A stretch of 64,000 bases of DNA, taken from Rhodopirellula baltica (GTDB lineage Bacteria > Planctomycetota > Planctomycetia > Pirellulales > Pirellulaceae). Shown here in pieces: positions 19,701 to 29,165 of the stretch (positions are counted from its first letter, which is position 1; each line of letters starts with the position of its first letter). Below the pieces are notes generated by a model, which was not told the DNA's origin, made no database searches, and saw only the letters and a list, made by a program, of their open reading frames with translations. The stretch lies in assembly GCA_002901265.1 (NCBI GenBank), contig PPHI01000057.1, forward strand, positions 186,001 to 250,000. Direction: 5' to 3'. A program made the translations under genes and the position numbers.

Positions 19701-21805
19701 GTGATTCCGGCCAGGATGGATTTTGAAAACTGCAAGCTTCCGGCACCACTCCCCAAACCGATCGTCTGATTCGCTTGGCCGATGAATCGAAAGCGTCCAC
19801 TGCCATCAATCGGACCGGTGATCGTCAAGTCATCCGATTCAATATCGAGAGCCTGCCCGTTGAAACGGTCAATATTCACATTGTCACCGACAACTCGAAT
19901 CGCAGATCGCGCTCGGCCGGTGGAAAGCATGTCGAGATCAAAATCACTGCCTTGGATTTCTCCAATCGATACGTTCGCGAGTGTGTTGTCGCTCAAATTC
20001 AGAACACCGGTCGCGTTGTCACCAAGTCCAACGGTTTGGTTGCCTGTCGCGACCAACACATCAAACGTCGCATCCCCCACCACATCCAAGGTGTTCGCGT
20101 AGACGGTCACATCACTCAGGCCACCTAGGCTACTGTCGATTTTCCCAGTCGCAGTGACGGTCACCGATCCGGTCCCCGCGTTAATATTTACCGCGGCGCT
20201 ACCCGTACGACGATCGCGGATTTCGCCGCCGATGATGATATCGACTGCGCCGTCACCTCCGCCTTCTTCTTGAATGGTCAATAGTGTTTTGGAACCATCG
20301 GTCGAAAACTTTTCATCGCCGCCAGGTGAGTCTGTGGGGAAGAGATCCACATCGATACTGATCGTATCCTGTGCGACGATCGTCAAATTGCCCGAGCCCC
20401 ATTGTGCTCGAATCGCATCTTGGTTCGCCGCGTCCAGGGTGAACGTCGCGGGATCGAGCAGCAATGATCCGTGTTGGTATTCAGGATTGCTGGCCAACAG
20501 CGCGACGTTGCCCGTAAACAGCAAGTCCTGCTTTCCTGAAACTTCAGCTTGTCCGCCGTCGCCATCCCCCAGTGCGCGAGCATTAATCTGGCCCGCGAAT
20601 TCTGTTTTTTGATCCGCCCAAACGACTGCCGTCCCGGCATCCCCGTCAAGCGTCGAATCGACACTGATCGTCGAATCAGCCGAGACAGTCGTGTTCACCG
20701 CGTTGGCAACTTGCGCGTCTTTCCCTTGCCACCCGCCACCGATGCGAACGTTGCCACCGCCATGTTCGCCCGAGGCATCGATCTCGCTCGCAAGGATTGA
20801 AACGGAGTCTCCGGTCGCGATCACGCTGCCGCCTGTTGCCCCACTGACATCAACCGATGCACCGCTAAGCGTCGTGTTTCCGGAGGCGATCATTTCAACG
20901 TGCCCGCCCGCTTGGCTGCCGTCAGGATTTTTCAAAGCCGCAACGATGTTGGCGTCGTTGACGATCGCCCCGTTGGGATTGACCAAGTAAACTTCTCCGC
21001 CAACCTCCAGACCGCCAATCGCCCGCATATCACCACTGTTTTTAATTAGTGATGATCCACCCGAAATCCCATTGCTGATTGTCTCCAGGTCGGCTTGGAT
21101 ATAACGCCCACCGCTCATCTTCAATTGGCCGCCGGTGGCCAAGTTGATCACGCCGGTTGTCTCGATAGTGCCATTATTGAACACCTGAGACGCGATCAAA
21201 TGCGCTCCACCATCACCAGTGTTGATGTGCCCATTGTTGACGATTGAAGCGGCTGATTGACCACTGAAGGTCAAATCGCCATTCATGAATCGCTCGTTAC
21301 TGATGTCCAACGTCGTTGCCGTAAAGCCGTTGGTATTGATGACCCCCGTGCTGCCAATGACAACCCCGCTGGGATTGGAAACGAAAACATTTCCGTTCGA
21401 GGTGATTGCCCCATTGATCAGCGATTGGGGCGCGTTGCCAACGACACGATTCAAGACTGCCGAGGTCGAATTGAGCTGATCGAAGTTGACAGTGTGACCA
21501 GCTCCCACAGAAAAGTCATTCCAGTTGATGACCGCACGATCGGTAGTCGTCGTGATGTTGGTCCGATCACTCAAACTGCTGTCAATCGTTCCCACGCCAG
21601 CAACGATTTGGCCACCGACTGGCGACTGTGCCAGCAGCGAATTGGAATTCCATGACATTCCAGGCATCGAGCAACTTGCCAAGATCGCACACAACATCGC
21701 CCGTTTGCGACGGACGTTTCGGCAAGTGTTTTTGCGACGTTTTGAATTGCGGAACAATTGACCGTTTGATCCACGTCCGCTCGCAGTTGCCCCGATACCG
21801 TTCAT
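16724..21805 (-). CDS. TpsA-like filamentous hemagglutinin family protein (1693 aa)
   Basis: This is a large secreted beta-helix protein of the two-partner secretion type. It has an extended, basic signal region (about residues 1-60, ending LLAQSP). The TPS (haemagg_act) domain follows at about 60-330, with IVAGVGTIDSSLSDRTNITT, VFVSNPSGVVIG and VYLVNPNGAIV, the family NPNG/NPSG motifs. Between about 585 and 1025 a module of roughly 90-115 residues recurs five times, marked by T(V/I)GLG-x-G-x-x-G-x-L and a following L-x-x-I pair. Near the C terminus (about 1340-1600) are MBG/YDG-like domains (ISVSNQTKTFGDLFTW). The C-terminal tail is acidic and polar. It has no autotransporter barrel. The partner TpsB gene lies downstream on the same strand. 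It probably acts in adhesion or at the cell surface. Confidence 0.88.
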   Translation of the reverse strand: MNGIGATASGRGSNGQLFRNSKRRKNTCRNVRRKRAMLCAILASCSMPGMSWNSNSLLAQSPVGGQIVAGVGTIDSSLSDRTNITTTTDRAVINWNDFSVGAGHTVNFDQLNSTSAVLNRVVGNAPQSLINGAITSNGNVFVSNPSGVVIGSTGVINTNGFTATTLDISNERFMNGDLTFSGQSAASIVNNGHINTGDGGAHLIASQVFNNGTIETTGVINLATGGQLKMSGGRYIQADLETISNGISGGSSLIKNSGDMRAIGGLEVGGEVYLVNPNGAIVNDANIVAALKNPDGSQAGGHVEMIASGNTTLSGASVDVSGATGGSVIATGDSVSILASEIDASGEHGGGNVRIGGGWQGKDAQVANAVNTTVSADSTISVDSTLDGDAGTAVVWADQKTEFAGQINARALGDGDGGQAEVSGKQDLLFTGNVALLASNPEYQHGSLLLDPATFTLDAANQDAIRAQWGSGNLTIVAQDTISIDVDLFPTDSPGGDEKFSTDGSKTLLTIQEEGGGDGAVDIIIGGEIRDRRTGSAAVNINAGTGSVTVTATGKIDSSLGGLSDVTVYANTLDVVGDATFDVLVATGNQTVGLGDNATGVLNLSDNTLANVSIGEIQGSDFDLDMLSTGRARSAIRVVGDNVNIDRFNGQALDIESDDLTITGPIDGSGRFRFIGQANQTIGLGSGAGSLQFSKSILAGITGFSQFEMGHNTTSGSDISIVDAGLNFNSVTLRGSSIDIDRLSIGESLSLYTDSLNVQNALTKTSNAGTLYLQSMSNTRTVGLGDGTAGLLNVTADEFDFLGQYNAFDVLVGSGVITVSEDFTGNYSSRIKLNNSNGLIHLDGVSLDSNLFQLFSNDIQITNAVMGDIDTTDLDFNAGVNRMAVGSASPGDWTIDNSEFALLSGFETLTLHNEQLNGIMDIAGAGPGNNLDFSSITSGTVNFLSDSLRLADVSVPEALNLTVFSGLAFDGEVTTDDNTKTLKITAGHAAINQSGSTTLGLGTGTAGAVQLDDSELARIQQFATLHAKHVSAISPGTTQVNATMDRNLILEGGQQTDIQSLTLTGGSDLDVSTTFVSGGTGNPGNDRIIMGNVTTDGDITLDSSRLEVNGDVHTVSGDVSVDTQVTTVGNGSQTSHVGIGTANGTTTIDTGTLNVNASNLAGAQIGYAFTGTETQTASGDITIETTGDINLTGQGAFFAAIGHGDDLGGDDTGKTVSGDVTVSGGKNVTLQKAHVGHLVDPSGTYASGSTSVFAGIADFNEDNENRTGGDFHQPYSLNIDSQSILVSADFSDDGQLSLYAPSLSSYNLDPSALLNGGNATGSPPTNFAGPSDPANEFFGDYVGTLSNNWSLYSAPIGLDVQIIDATSVYGAVITSPATVDLLSNPSVLFGATSVGDLGLQVDYSNIDEQTDAGTYTLQVDGDNLKSGYFVRKVYRNGETYGTGPGVLITNYGRHIITPATLNISVSNQTKTFGDLFTWTGNEFVATGLVNNQTIDNLLMTSTGAVATATVAGGPYTIIGSTPTGANFNALNYSISIFDGSMNVIPAPLDVYLLTSSKLVGTEGESVTSDFVIVGLKNGDLINEISVLSEGLPSSAIVGSYSMSIDTLFGVGYDATNYAINLVNPVYTVYVPNDETVNDLWTRYNNALMTLPRMLSGGGGAVQVSVGGRSSVEITDRKRRDDGNDDDESNDSDS

Positions 21806-22104
21806 CTTTTGCCCCAGATGTGCCTACCTACAGACTCCTCGTTTTCACAACGCGGAAGTCTTGCACACGCGGAAGATTCTGGAGAACAGGAACAGTCAAG
21901 TATTTCGATGCGGTTTACCTCGCTTTGCTAGATCCCTCCCGACTGCGACAGGCTGAACTTTCAAAGTTTGCTTCATTGAAATCTGACTTTTGAGATTCTG
22001 ATAAGAACAGTCGAACTGATGGATGACCCTCAGCTTGTTGCTCGAGTCGCACCAACAAACTGAACCCTTTGCGAAGCACCAAGACAACCATAGGTATTTG
22101 GCCG

Positions 22105-25095
22105 CTAGGAGGCTGCACGCCCAGATTGAAGAAGTCGAAGTGGTTCGCTTCGCCCGGTTTTAATCGCGGGCCAAAGTCCGGCAAGTAAACACAACAACAG
22201 TGTCATCGCAAAACCGATTGCCAACTGACCCCAAGGGATCATGAATGAAGGCGGGCCGGCGAACCATCCGCCAAACTGCGCCATACCCACACCGCACCAA
22301 CCGGCGACGAGTCCGAAAAACAGGCTTAGCAAACAGGCTGATAGTGCAATCAAGCTGGTCTCAGCAAACACCAAACGCACCAACTGGCTTCTACTGACGC
22401 CGATTGAACGCATGACACCGAACTCCCACGTACGTGCACGCACGGAAGCGATAACCGTATTCGCGATTGCAAGTGACATGATTGCCAAAGTGACTAGTGG
22501 CAGATAGCTCATTCCCCAAATCATTCCGTCGGCACGCAACTGGATCGCCTTCTTGACGTTGCTGGTTGCGGTCATCCTGGCAAACGGTCGGTATGCTTTG
22601 ACCGTGCCGACACCTTCGGCCAAAAAGGTTTCGCCGCTGCGTCGCTCCGCAATCGCTTGGAACTGTGCTTCGACGCTTTCCAGATTCACGTTGTCGTCGA
22701 AGTTCACCCAGAAGAACTCCGTCCGCTTCAAGCGAAAGTCGCTATGAACACGATCGTGGTTGGCAAACAAAATGGCCCCGGTACGGACGAAGTGCCGACG
22801 AACCCCCGAGAACTTCGTGACCCATTGCCAACCGGGTAGTGATACCACCCCGGCAATTTTGTAGGTAGCACGCTGGCTCTCGTCAGCGGGTAGAAGGAAC
22901 GGAACCTCGTCACCGATGGTCAGGCCCGTTGCCATCACGAAATCTTGCGATACGACACAGCCATTTCCATTGTTGATTGCATCGATTGCGGATTCCGCTG
23001 TGCCTTCGACAAAGTTGACTGACAAAAATGGATGCTCTCCGCCAAATGCTCGCGCTGCGTCCAAACCACACACGACGCCGTTGTCGCCAAAACGAAGACG
23101 ACTTGGTGGCTCGCCGCCTTCCCAATCGAATTTGGCCTGCTCGATCGCTAGCTCCATGACTTCGCTCGACTTCACGCCGTCGACCTCAGGTACTAACGCA
23201 GCGTCCTCGTCCGTCAAACCGACAGGGTGGAACGCGACCAGTGCATCGGGCAACCATTCACCTGGTGTGAACGGTACCAACATCGAATAGCCCCATGTCT
23301 GTGTCGATGCATACAATCCGAGTCCCACCGACAACGCCAGCGTCGCACCAACGCTTCGCCACAGATTGCTGGAGAGCTGCGTCTTCATCATCCGTTGATC
23401 AAGTCGCATCAGGCCTGTCACCACTGGCCCCAAAACGCGTTCACAACCGACAACGACTGCAGGCGCAAGTAGGATCATCCCCAAGAGCAACATGGGATAG
23501 GTGACGAATGAGTAGCACCAAGTTCGCCATTCATCCGACATCGGCAATGCAAACACTGTGATCGGTGTGATCGCCGACAAAACCAGCCCGATCACTCCAA
23601 ACACAATCCACCAAAAAGGACTTGGCGTCTTAGGACGCGTCGACATCGCATCGAGCGGTTTGATTCGCATCGCCCGCCAAGCAGGAAGGATCGCCGCCGC
23701 GGTCGCGCCGACCAAAACCGTAATTGCACTCAGCGAGAGACTCGTCCACCCCAGCATCGCACCCGAACTAAATAGCCCCGGCAAGATGCGGCTGCCGATG
23801 AGAACCATCAACCAACCGGCCAGCAATCCACCGATCCAACCCAAGAACGCCAACACGATACTCTCGATCGCGATGATGCCCGCGATCTGTGATCGAGTCA
23901 GTGCGACTGCCCGAAGCATCGCAAACTCGCGTGCACGTTCGCTGACGCCCATACTGAGTGTCGAAAAAATGATAAAGATCGCGGCAAGCGACGCCATTCC
24001 CGTCGCGGCCCAAGCTTGTGATTGCTGCCCCGAGATCGATCGCCCAGATTCCATGCCTTCACGAACCGCGGCGAAGTCGATGATTTTTAATGGCGGCCGG
24101 TTTGCAGCAAGTTTGTCGTCCCAAACCTCGCGAAACTGTTCGACAGACACCGCGTCTCGAATCGCAATTTGCAAGACTTCGGGTCGCACGGTGAAGCCAT
24201 TGATCCGATCGGCCACCACGGGGCGAACGTAGATCGCATTGGTTGGGACGCCCTGCGAAAAGCCACCTGGCAACCCGATCTCGGTGCTTGCTTCGTCGCC
24301 TTTCGGTACCGAGTTCATCTGCTTAGTAGGGCCACCCTGTTCCGGGCCACCGCGACCTTTGCGGTCAGGACCACTGCGACCGGGTCCGCCGCGTCCCTGT
24401 CCCCCGCGTCCCTGTCCGCCTCCGCCTCGCGGGCCTCTGCCACGACCACCACCGCCCAATGAGGGTGCTTGCGGGGCTTGTTCGATAATGCCGACTAATT
24501 CCAATTCGACTTGGTTGCCGAACGTTGTCACCAATAGCGAGTCGCCGACGGAGAGTTTCATGTCCTTGGCAACGTCTTCGCCGACGACCGCCGCGGCAAC
24601 TTGGTCCTCGCCGCCAAGCCACTTGCCATCGACAAGTTCATACGGCGATGAAATCGCGGGTGTTCCAACCAAAGTTGGACCGACCGGAGGTGCCCCGTTG
24701 ACCGGCGGCCGGTTGCCGATCAGCAGCCCCAGCGAGGACTCCGGATCCTCTTTGTCGTTCTCCCGTTTGACACGTGTCGCCGACACACGAGAACTGCTGA
24801 CGGGATTGACTTCCAAGACCCCGGCATCTTGCTGCAACGCTTCGATGAGTTCTGGTTTGATCGTGGCTTTGGGGGCACCAGGTGGACCTCCACCTCCCAT
24901 TACCAAAACGTCATAGCGCCCAAGATACTTGCCGGCATTCTCATCAAAATGTGACACCAACGCGTCATATCCGCTAACGACCCAAACGAGCGCGCATGTT
25001 GATGCGATCACTCCTAGTGCGGTGATCACCACCCTGCCCGGATGCAAGCGCATTTGTGATGTAACGAGCTTGGTGATGAAGCGAAGTCTGATCAT
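22105..25095 (-). CDS. ABC transporter permease, MacB/FtsX type, with Gly/Arg-rich insertion
   Basis: The frame is open to 25206, but ATG 25095 (MIRLRFITKLVTSQMRLHPG) gives the normal cytoplasmic start, for 996 residues. It has one N-terminal membrane helix, a large external domain, and two FtsX cores. The central core reads SMGVSERAREFAMLRAVALT and the C-terminal core RARTWEFGVMRSIGVSRSQL. A glycine-, arginine- and proline-rich low-complexity stretch interrupts the first external domain at about residues 208-265 (GGGGRGRGPRGGGGQGRGG). Two FtsX cores in one chain suggest a single-subunit permease. It is divergent from an ATPase gene at 25336 and clearly paralogous to the permease at 26091. 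Such systems export or extract lipoproteins, peptides or drugs; the substrate is unknown. Confidence 0.9.
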   Translation of the reverse strand: MIRLRFITKLVTSQMRLHPGRVVITALGVIASTCALVWVVSGYDALVSHFDENAGKYLGRYDVLVMGGGGPPGAPKATIKPELIEALQQDAGVLEVNPVSSSRVSATRVKRENDKEDPESSLGLLIGNRPPVNGAPPVGPTLVGTPAISSPYELVDGKWLGGEDQVAAAVVGEDVAKDMKLSVGDSLLVTTFGNQVELELVGIIEQAPQAPSLGGGGRGRGPRGGGGQGRGGQGRGGPGRSGPDRKGRGGPEQGGPTKQMNSVPKGDEASTEIGLPGGFSQGVPTNAIYVRPVVADRINGFTVRPEVLQIAIRDAVSVEQFREVWDDKLAANRPPLKIIDFAAVREGMESGRSISGQQSQAWAATGMASLAAIFIIFSTLSMGVSERAREFAMLRAVALTRSQIAGIIAIESIVLAFLGWIGGLLAGWLMVLIGSRILPGLFSSGAMLGWTSLSLSAITVLVGATAAAILPAWRAMRIKPLDAMSTRPKTPSPFWWIVFGVIGLVLSAITPITVFALPMSDEWRTWCYSFVTYPMLLLGMILLAPAVVVGCERVLGPVVTGLMRLDQRMMKTQLSSNLWRSVGATLALSVGLGLYASTQTWGYSMLVPFTPGEWLPDALVAFHPVGLTDEDAALVPEVDGVKSSEVMELAIEQAKFDWEGGEPPSRLRFGDNGVVCGLDAARAFGGEHPFLSVNFVEGTAESAIDAINNGNGCVVSQDFVMATGLTIGDEVPFLLPADESQRATYKIAGVVSLPGWQWVTKFSGVRRHFVRTGAILFANHDRVHSDFRLKRTEFFWVNFDDNVNLESVEAQFQAIAERRSGETFLAEGVGTVKAYRPFARMTATSNVKKAIQLRADGMIWGMSYLPLVTLAIMSLAIANTVIASVRARTWEFGVMRSIGVSRSQLVRLVFAETSLIALSACLLSLFFGLVAGWCGVGMAQFGGWFAGPPSFMIPWGQLAIGFAMTLLLCLLAGLWPAIKTGRSEPLRLLQSGRAAS

Positions 25096-25335
25096 AAGGA
25101 GGTATCGACAGTAGCTGAATGCAAGGCGTGAGACGAAGTTGGAACGCCGATTGCAACCACTATGCCAATGTCGTTCGGACGATCGAATCGCGAGTGTTTC
25201 CTGCATCGTATGTATGTCGCTTCAATACTCGCGACGTTTTTTTCGGCATCGGCGATGGAATATCCGCCTTACCGATTTTGGATCCGAACAGACACCCATC
25301 CACAACAGCCCCTTCCTTCTGGCAATCATTCTTCA

Positions 25336-26094
25336 GTGACTCTCGCTCTATCCTCAGTTCCACTTGATGTCCAACAAGTGGTGAAGACCTATCAACAAGG
25401 CAATGCCACCATCCACGCGCTCGACGGTGTCGACCTGACTGTTAAACAAGGCGAGTTTGTCGCCATCATGGGTGCAAGCGGATCGGGAAAAAGCACCTTG
25501 CTGCATGCGATTGCAGGACTGATCGATGTCGATGGCGGTAGCGTCACGATTGCCGGGCAGGACTTGTCGTTGCTCTCCGATGTTCCGCTAACCAAATTCC
25601 GACGTGACAACTTGGGAATCGTTTTTCAAGCTTATAACTTGATCCCAAGTTTGACCGCCGAAGCAAACATTCGCTTGCCTGCCAAAGGTGGCACCGAACT
25701 GGATCACCGCGTTGATGAACTGTTGAGTCAACTCGGAATGTCGGAACGCCGCGACCACAAACCCGGCGCTTTGTCCGGTGGCGAACAGCAACGGATCGCG
25801 ATCGCGCGTGCTTTGGTTTGCAACCCGGCGATCCTATTGGCTGACGAACCGACCGGCAGCCTCGATTCTGTCACCGGAACCCAGATTTGTCAGTTGCTCC
25901 GCATGCTGGTCGACCAACAAAACTGCTCCATCGTGATGGTGACACACGAAGCCCACGTGGCGATGTGGGCCGATCGAATCTGCGTCTTAAAAGACGGTAA
26001 GAACCTGGCCGAGTTCGCAACCGACGGGAGCCGTGACCCTCAATCGGTCGCACAACAGTACCAGCAATTGCTCGGTACGGAGGCCATTGCGTGA
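25336..26094 (+). CDS. ABC transporter ATP-binding protein, MacB/LolD type
   Basis: This ATPase would power the adjacent FtsX-type permeases. Walker A ([11 protein letters not shown]), the Q-loop ([16 protein letters not shown]), the signature [15 protein letters not shown], Walker B ([13 protein letters not shown]) and the switch His ([12 protein letters not shown]) are all intact. The open frame starts at 25162, with ATGs at 25210 and 25255, but these add a hydrophobic stretch not found in the family. GTG 25336 (252 residues) fits best; no ribosome binding site decides this. The stop overlaps the next gene start by four bases (GTGA), so it is translationally coupled to the permease at 26091. 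It is paralogous to the ATPase at 29166. Confidence 0.92.
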   Translation: MTLALSSVPLDVQQVVKTYQQGNATIHALDGVDLTVKQGEFVAIMGASGSGKSTLLHAIAGLIDVDGGSVTIAGQDLSLLSDVPLTKFRRDNLGIVFQAYNLIPSLTAEANIRLPAKGGTELDHRVDELLSQLGMSERRDHKPGALSGGEQQRIAIARALVCNPAILLADEPTGSLDSVTGTQICQLLRMLVDQQNCSIVMVTHEAHVAMWADRICVLKDGKNLAEFATDGSRDPQSVAQQYQQLLGTEAIA

Positions 26095-28910
26095 AAGTCT
26101 TCAAATTGGCAATCGCGTTCCTATTTGAACGCAAGACGCGAGCCGCATTGACCACGATTGCAACGGCAACCGCCGTTTGCATGGTGATCTGGGTTACTAG
26201 CAGCTATGAAGCGTTGCACAAGACGTATGACGAATACGCCAACTTGGCCTTGGGCCGCTATGAGCTCGCGATCGCACCAATCAGTGGCGACGACACACAC
26301 TTCATCGACGCCGATGTGTTGAAGCCACTTCGCGACGACGAATCTGTCGCAGCTGTTGACCCGATGTGGGCCGGTCGCGTCGCACTCGCTGAGCAACAAA
26401 ACTTCTCTGGCCCGAAGCAGGAGTCGCCCCGGCGACGCGGCAGCAGCATGGGGATGCGTGGCGGTCCCAGTAGTGGGCCCAGCAGTGGACCCGGAGGTGG
26501 GCCACAAGGACGCTTGCCGAGCCTGATGGTGATGGCAACCGACGCAACGGAGCCTCCTTTCGAAATGGCAGACGGCCAGTGGATCGCGCCGGAGAACGCT
26601 GACGGTGTGGTTGTTCGGGCCGATGTTGCGAAGCGTCGTGGCATCGCCCTTCATGACCCGATCAAGTTCGAACTGCCACGTCCCGACGAACATGGCGAGT
26701 TACAACGAACTGCGACGGTCATTGGGATCATGAACGCGCCGACGTTACCTGGGGCCGAAGCGGCTGGAATCCCGATGCTGACGCCCAGCTCGGGCGAAGT
26801 GTTTGTCCCGATTACGATGGTGGAACAGATCAGCGGGGCTCCATTCCAAATCAGTTTGCTAGGCGTCTCAGTCAAACCGAACGCTGACATCAACCGGTTC
26901 CGTTTCGGTTGGGCACCAAAGCTGAGCGACTACGAAGTCCCGCTGCAGTTTCAAGAGGCGTTCGAAATCGAAGAAGCTCTCGACCAAGCGGCCGCGGCGC
27001 AAAACGTTCGCATGCAATCCTTCGCGGCAACCGGCATTGCGATGCTGGTGGCGATGTTGGTCACCTTCTGTTCGCTCAGCATGGGTGTTACCGAACGGAT
27101 TCGCCAATACGCGATCTTGCGAGCAGTCGTGCTCACGCGTGCGCAAGTCGCTCTGCTGATCATCATCGAAGGCCTCACTCTTGGAATGCTCGGCTTGTTG
27201 GTGGGCACAGCAATTGGCTGGAGCTTACTGAAGACAGCGGAAATTCTGTTCGGAAGATTGCTCTATCACGGCGTTGGCTTCGGCGGCGGAAGCTTGGCAT
27301 TTGCCGCAATCGCTTCATTCGGTGGCGCATTGTTTGCGGCGATCATTCCGGCCTATCGTGCGACCCGCGTCAAACCGATCGATGCGATGGCACCACGGCA
27401 CGAAGGCAGCTTGGGTTCCACGGTGACTTGGCAAAGTATCGCGATCGGATTCGCGTTGATCTCCACCGGTCCGATTCTGACGTTTGTGTTCCCACCCAGC
27501 GAGAAAGGAGTTTGGGTCGCAATGGGCGGCGTCTTCATTTGTGTAGCGATCGGCTTTGTCGTTTTAGCTCCTTCGATTGTCGTGCTTGTCGATCGTTGCT
27601 GCGGAGCTCTGTTTGCGAAGGCGTTCGGCTTTGATGCAAAACTGCTCGCCAGCCAATTGACCAACAACGTTTGGCGTACCGTTGGTGCCGCTGTATCGAT
27701 GGCCTTCGGGCTGGGGCTGTTCGTGGGGATCCAAGTTTGGGGATTCACGATGTTGGAAGCATTTATTCCCGGCGAGTGGACACCCGATGCGATCGCGGTG
27801 ATCAAACTCGGCCTTCCTCCTGAAACCGCCGTCACGATCGGCCAAATGCCAGGTGTGGATGCTCGGCGTTGTTTGCCACTCGTTGTCGAGCAACCGCGAC
27901 TGGTTGACGACCTCACACACAGCGCAGAAAGAGCTTCGGTTACCCGTCAGGACAACGTCGTCATCGTTGGCCTAGACCCCGCGGCAGCTCTCGGTGGCGA
28001 ACGCCCACTCTTGGAATTCGAATGGGTCGCAGGCAATCCAGAGGACGCAATTGCTTTGATGGAATCTGGCCATGCATGTGTGGTTCCCGATCACTTCCTC
28101 GCGGAAACGGGACTTCACGTTGGTGAGACAATCGCATTGGATCCCCCGCGAAACTCCGGGCAAACGGCAAGCTATACCATCGCCGGCGCGGTCCACCTCA
28201 AGGGCTGGCACTGGCAAACCAAACTAACTGGCCTGAGAACCAGGACTCACCGCGCGGCCGCACTCGTCTTTGCCGACTTCGATTCCGTTGCAGGCGATTT
28301 TGATCTGCCACTCGCATCCCATGTTTGGTTTTCCTTTAGCGATGACCAAGCTGATGTGGAATCAATCCAATCATCGATTGAAAAACTCGTCGCAACCGTT
28401 TCCCAAGACACGAACCAAGAAGAATCAAGTGTTCGTGTCGTCCCAGTCCAAGGGATTCGCGATCACTTGCAGGGGGCCGCACGAAGGTGGCTGTGGGTGA
28501 TCAGTGTCGTACCGCTAGTCACTTTGTTGATCGCATGCCTGGGAGTGCTCAACGTGATTCTTGCATCCGTTCGTGCGCGACACTGGGAACTCGGTGTGCT
28601 ACGCTCGATCGGATTTACGTCTTCAGAACTTGCCCGCGCGATCCTGGCCGAAGGCATGATGATCGCATTGATCGCTAGCCTTTTGAGCGTCGGTTTTGGG
28701 ATTCTTGTCGGATGGTGCGGCGCCGGACTGGCACAGTACATCAGCTTCTTCGGTGGATTACACCCACCCATGGTTCTCCCCTGGCTCCCAATTGCATCCG
28801 GTGTAGGACTCGTTTTGTTGCTTGGGATTCTTACCGCCGCGTGGCCGGCGTACTCCATCCGTCGTACGCGTCCGATGAAGCTCCTTCAATCGGGTGGAGA
28901 TCTGACCTAG
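26091..28910 (+). CDS. ABC transporter permease, MacB/FtsX type, with Gly/Ser-rich insertion
   Basis: This 939-residue permease has the same plan as the one encoded on the minus strand at 22105-25095: an N-terminal helix (KTRAALTTIATATAVCMVIW), an external domain, a central FtsX core (SMGVTERIRQYAILRAVVLT) and a C-terminal core (RARHWELGVLRSIGFTSSEL). Both end in a similar motif, here MKLLQSGGDLT. A glycine/serine/proline/arginine-rich stretch lies at about residues 103-143 (GGPSSGPSSGPGGGPQGR). The start GTG overlaps the ATPase stop. A second ATPase gene follows after 255 bp. Strong coupling with the upstream ATPase marks them as partners. The substrate is unknown. Confidence 0.92.
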   Translation: MKVFKLAIAFLFERKTRAALTTIATATAVCMVIWVTSSYEALHKTYDEYANLALGRYELAIAPISGDDTHFIDADVLKPLRDDESVAAVDPMWAGRVALAEQQNFSGPKQESPRRRGSSMGMRGGPSSGPSSGPGGGPQGRLPSLMVMATDATEPPFEMADGQWIAPENADGVVVRADVAKRRGIALHDPIKFELPRPDEHGELQRTATVIGIMNAPTLPGAEAAGIPMLTPSSGEVFVPITMVEQISGAPFQISLLGVSVKPNADINRFRFGWAPKLSDYEVPLQFQEAFEIEEALDQAAAAQNVRMQSFAATGIAMLVAMLVTFCSLSMGVTERIRQYAILRAVVLTRAQVALLIIIEGLTLGMLGLLVGTAIGWSLLKTAEILFGRLLYHGVGFGGGSLAFAAIASFGGALFAAIIPAYRATRVKPIDAMAPRHEGSLGSTVTWQSIAIGFALISTGPILTFVFPPSEKGVWVAMGGVFICVAIGFVVLAPSIVVLVDRCCGALFAKAFGFDAKLLASQLTNNVWRTVGAAVSMAFGLGLFVGIQVWGFTMLEAFIPGEWTPDAIAVIKLGLPPETAVTIGQMPGVDARRCLPLVVEQPRLVDDLTHSAERASVTRQDNVVIVGLDPAAALGGERPLLEFEWVAGNPEDAIALMESGHACVVPDHFLAETGLHVGETIALDPPRNSGQTASYTIAGAVHLKGWHWQTKLTGLRTRTHRAAALVFADFDSVAGDFDLPLASHVWFSFSDDQADVESIQSSIEKLVATVSQDTNQEESSVRVVPVQGIRDHLQGAARRWLWVISVVPLVTLLIACLGVLNVILASVRARHWELGVLRSIGFTSSELARAILAEGMMIALIASLLSVGFGILVGWCGAGLAQYISFFGGLHPPMVLPWLPIASGVGLVLLLGILTAAWPAYSIRRTRPMKLLQSGGDLT

Positions 28911-29165
28911 GCGGTTGATTGTTCACTCGCGACGAAATTTCCATCGTTGGTTTTCATAGTCCGTCGCATCGTTGGATGCAAACAACCGCGTTAGCCGGGC
29001 TTCACAGCAACAATCATGCTTTGATTGCCCGAGCCACTCCGTATTGCTGCCTTTGGCACATCGCTTGCGAATGGATTCAGCTTGCCTGTTTTGCGTGTCT
29101 GTCATTTTCGATTGCAAGACAATCCCCCCTTACTTCTTTGACAATTGCGAACCACACGTTGATTT

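Noticed and set aside
23558-24916. Open frames on the plus strand inside the minus-strand ABC permease
   Set aside because: They are proline- and arginine-rich mirrors of the glycine-rich insertion and have no independent features.
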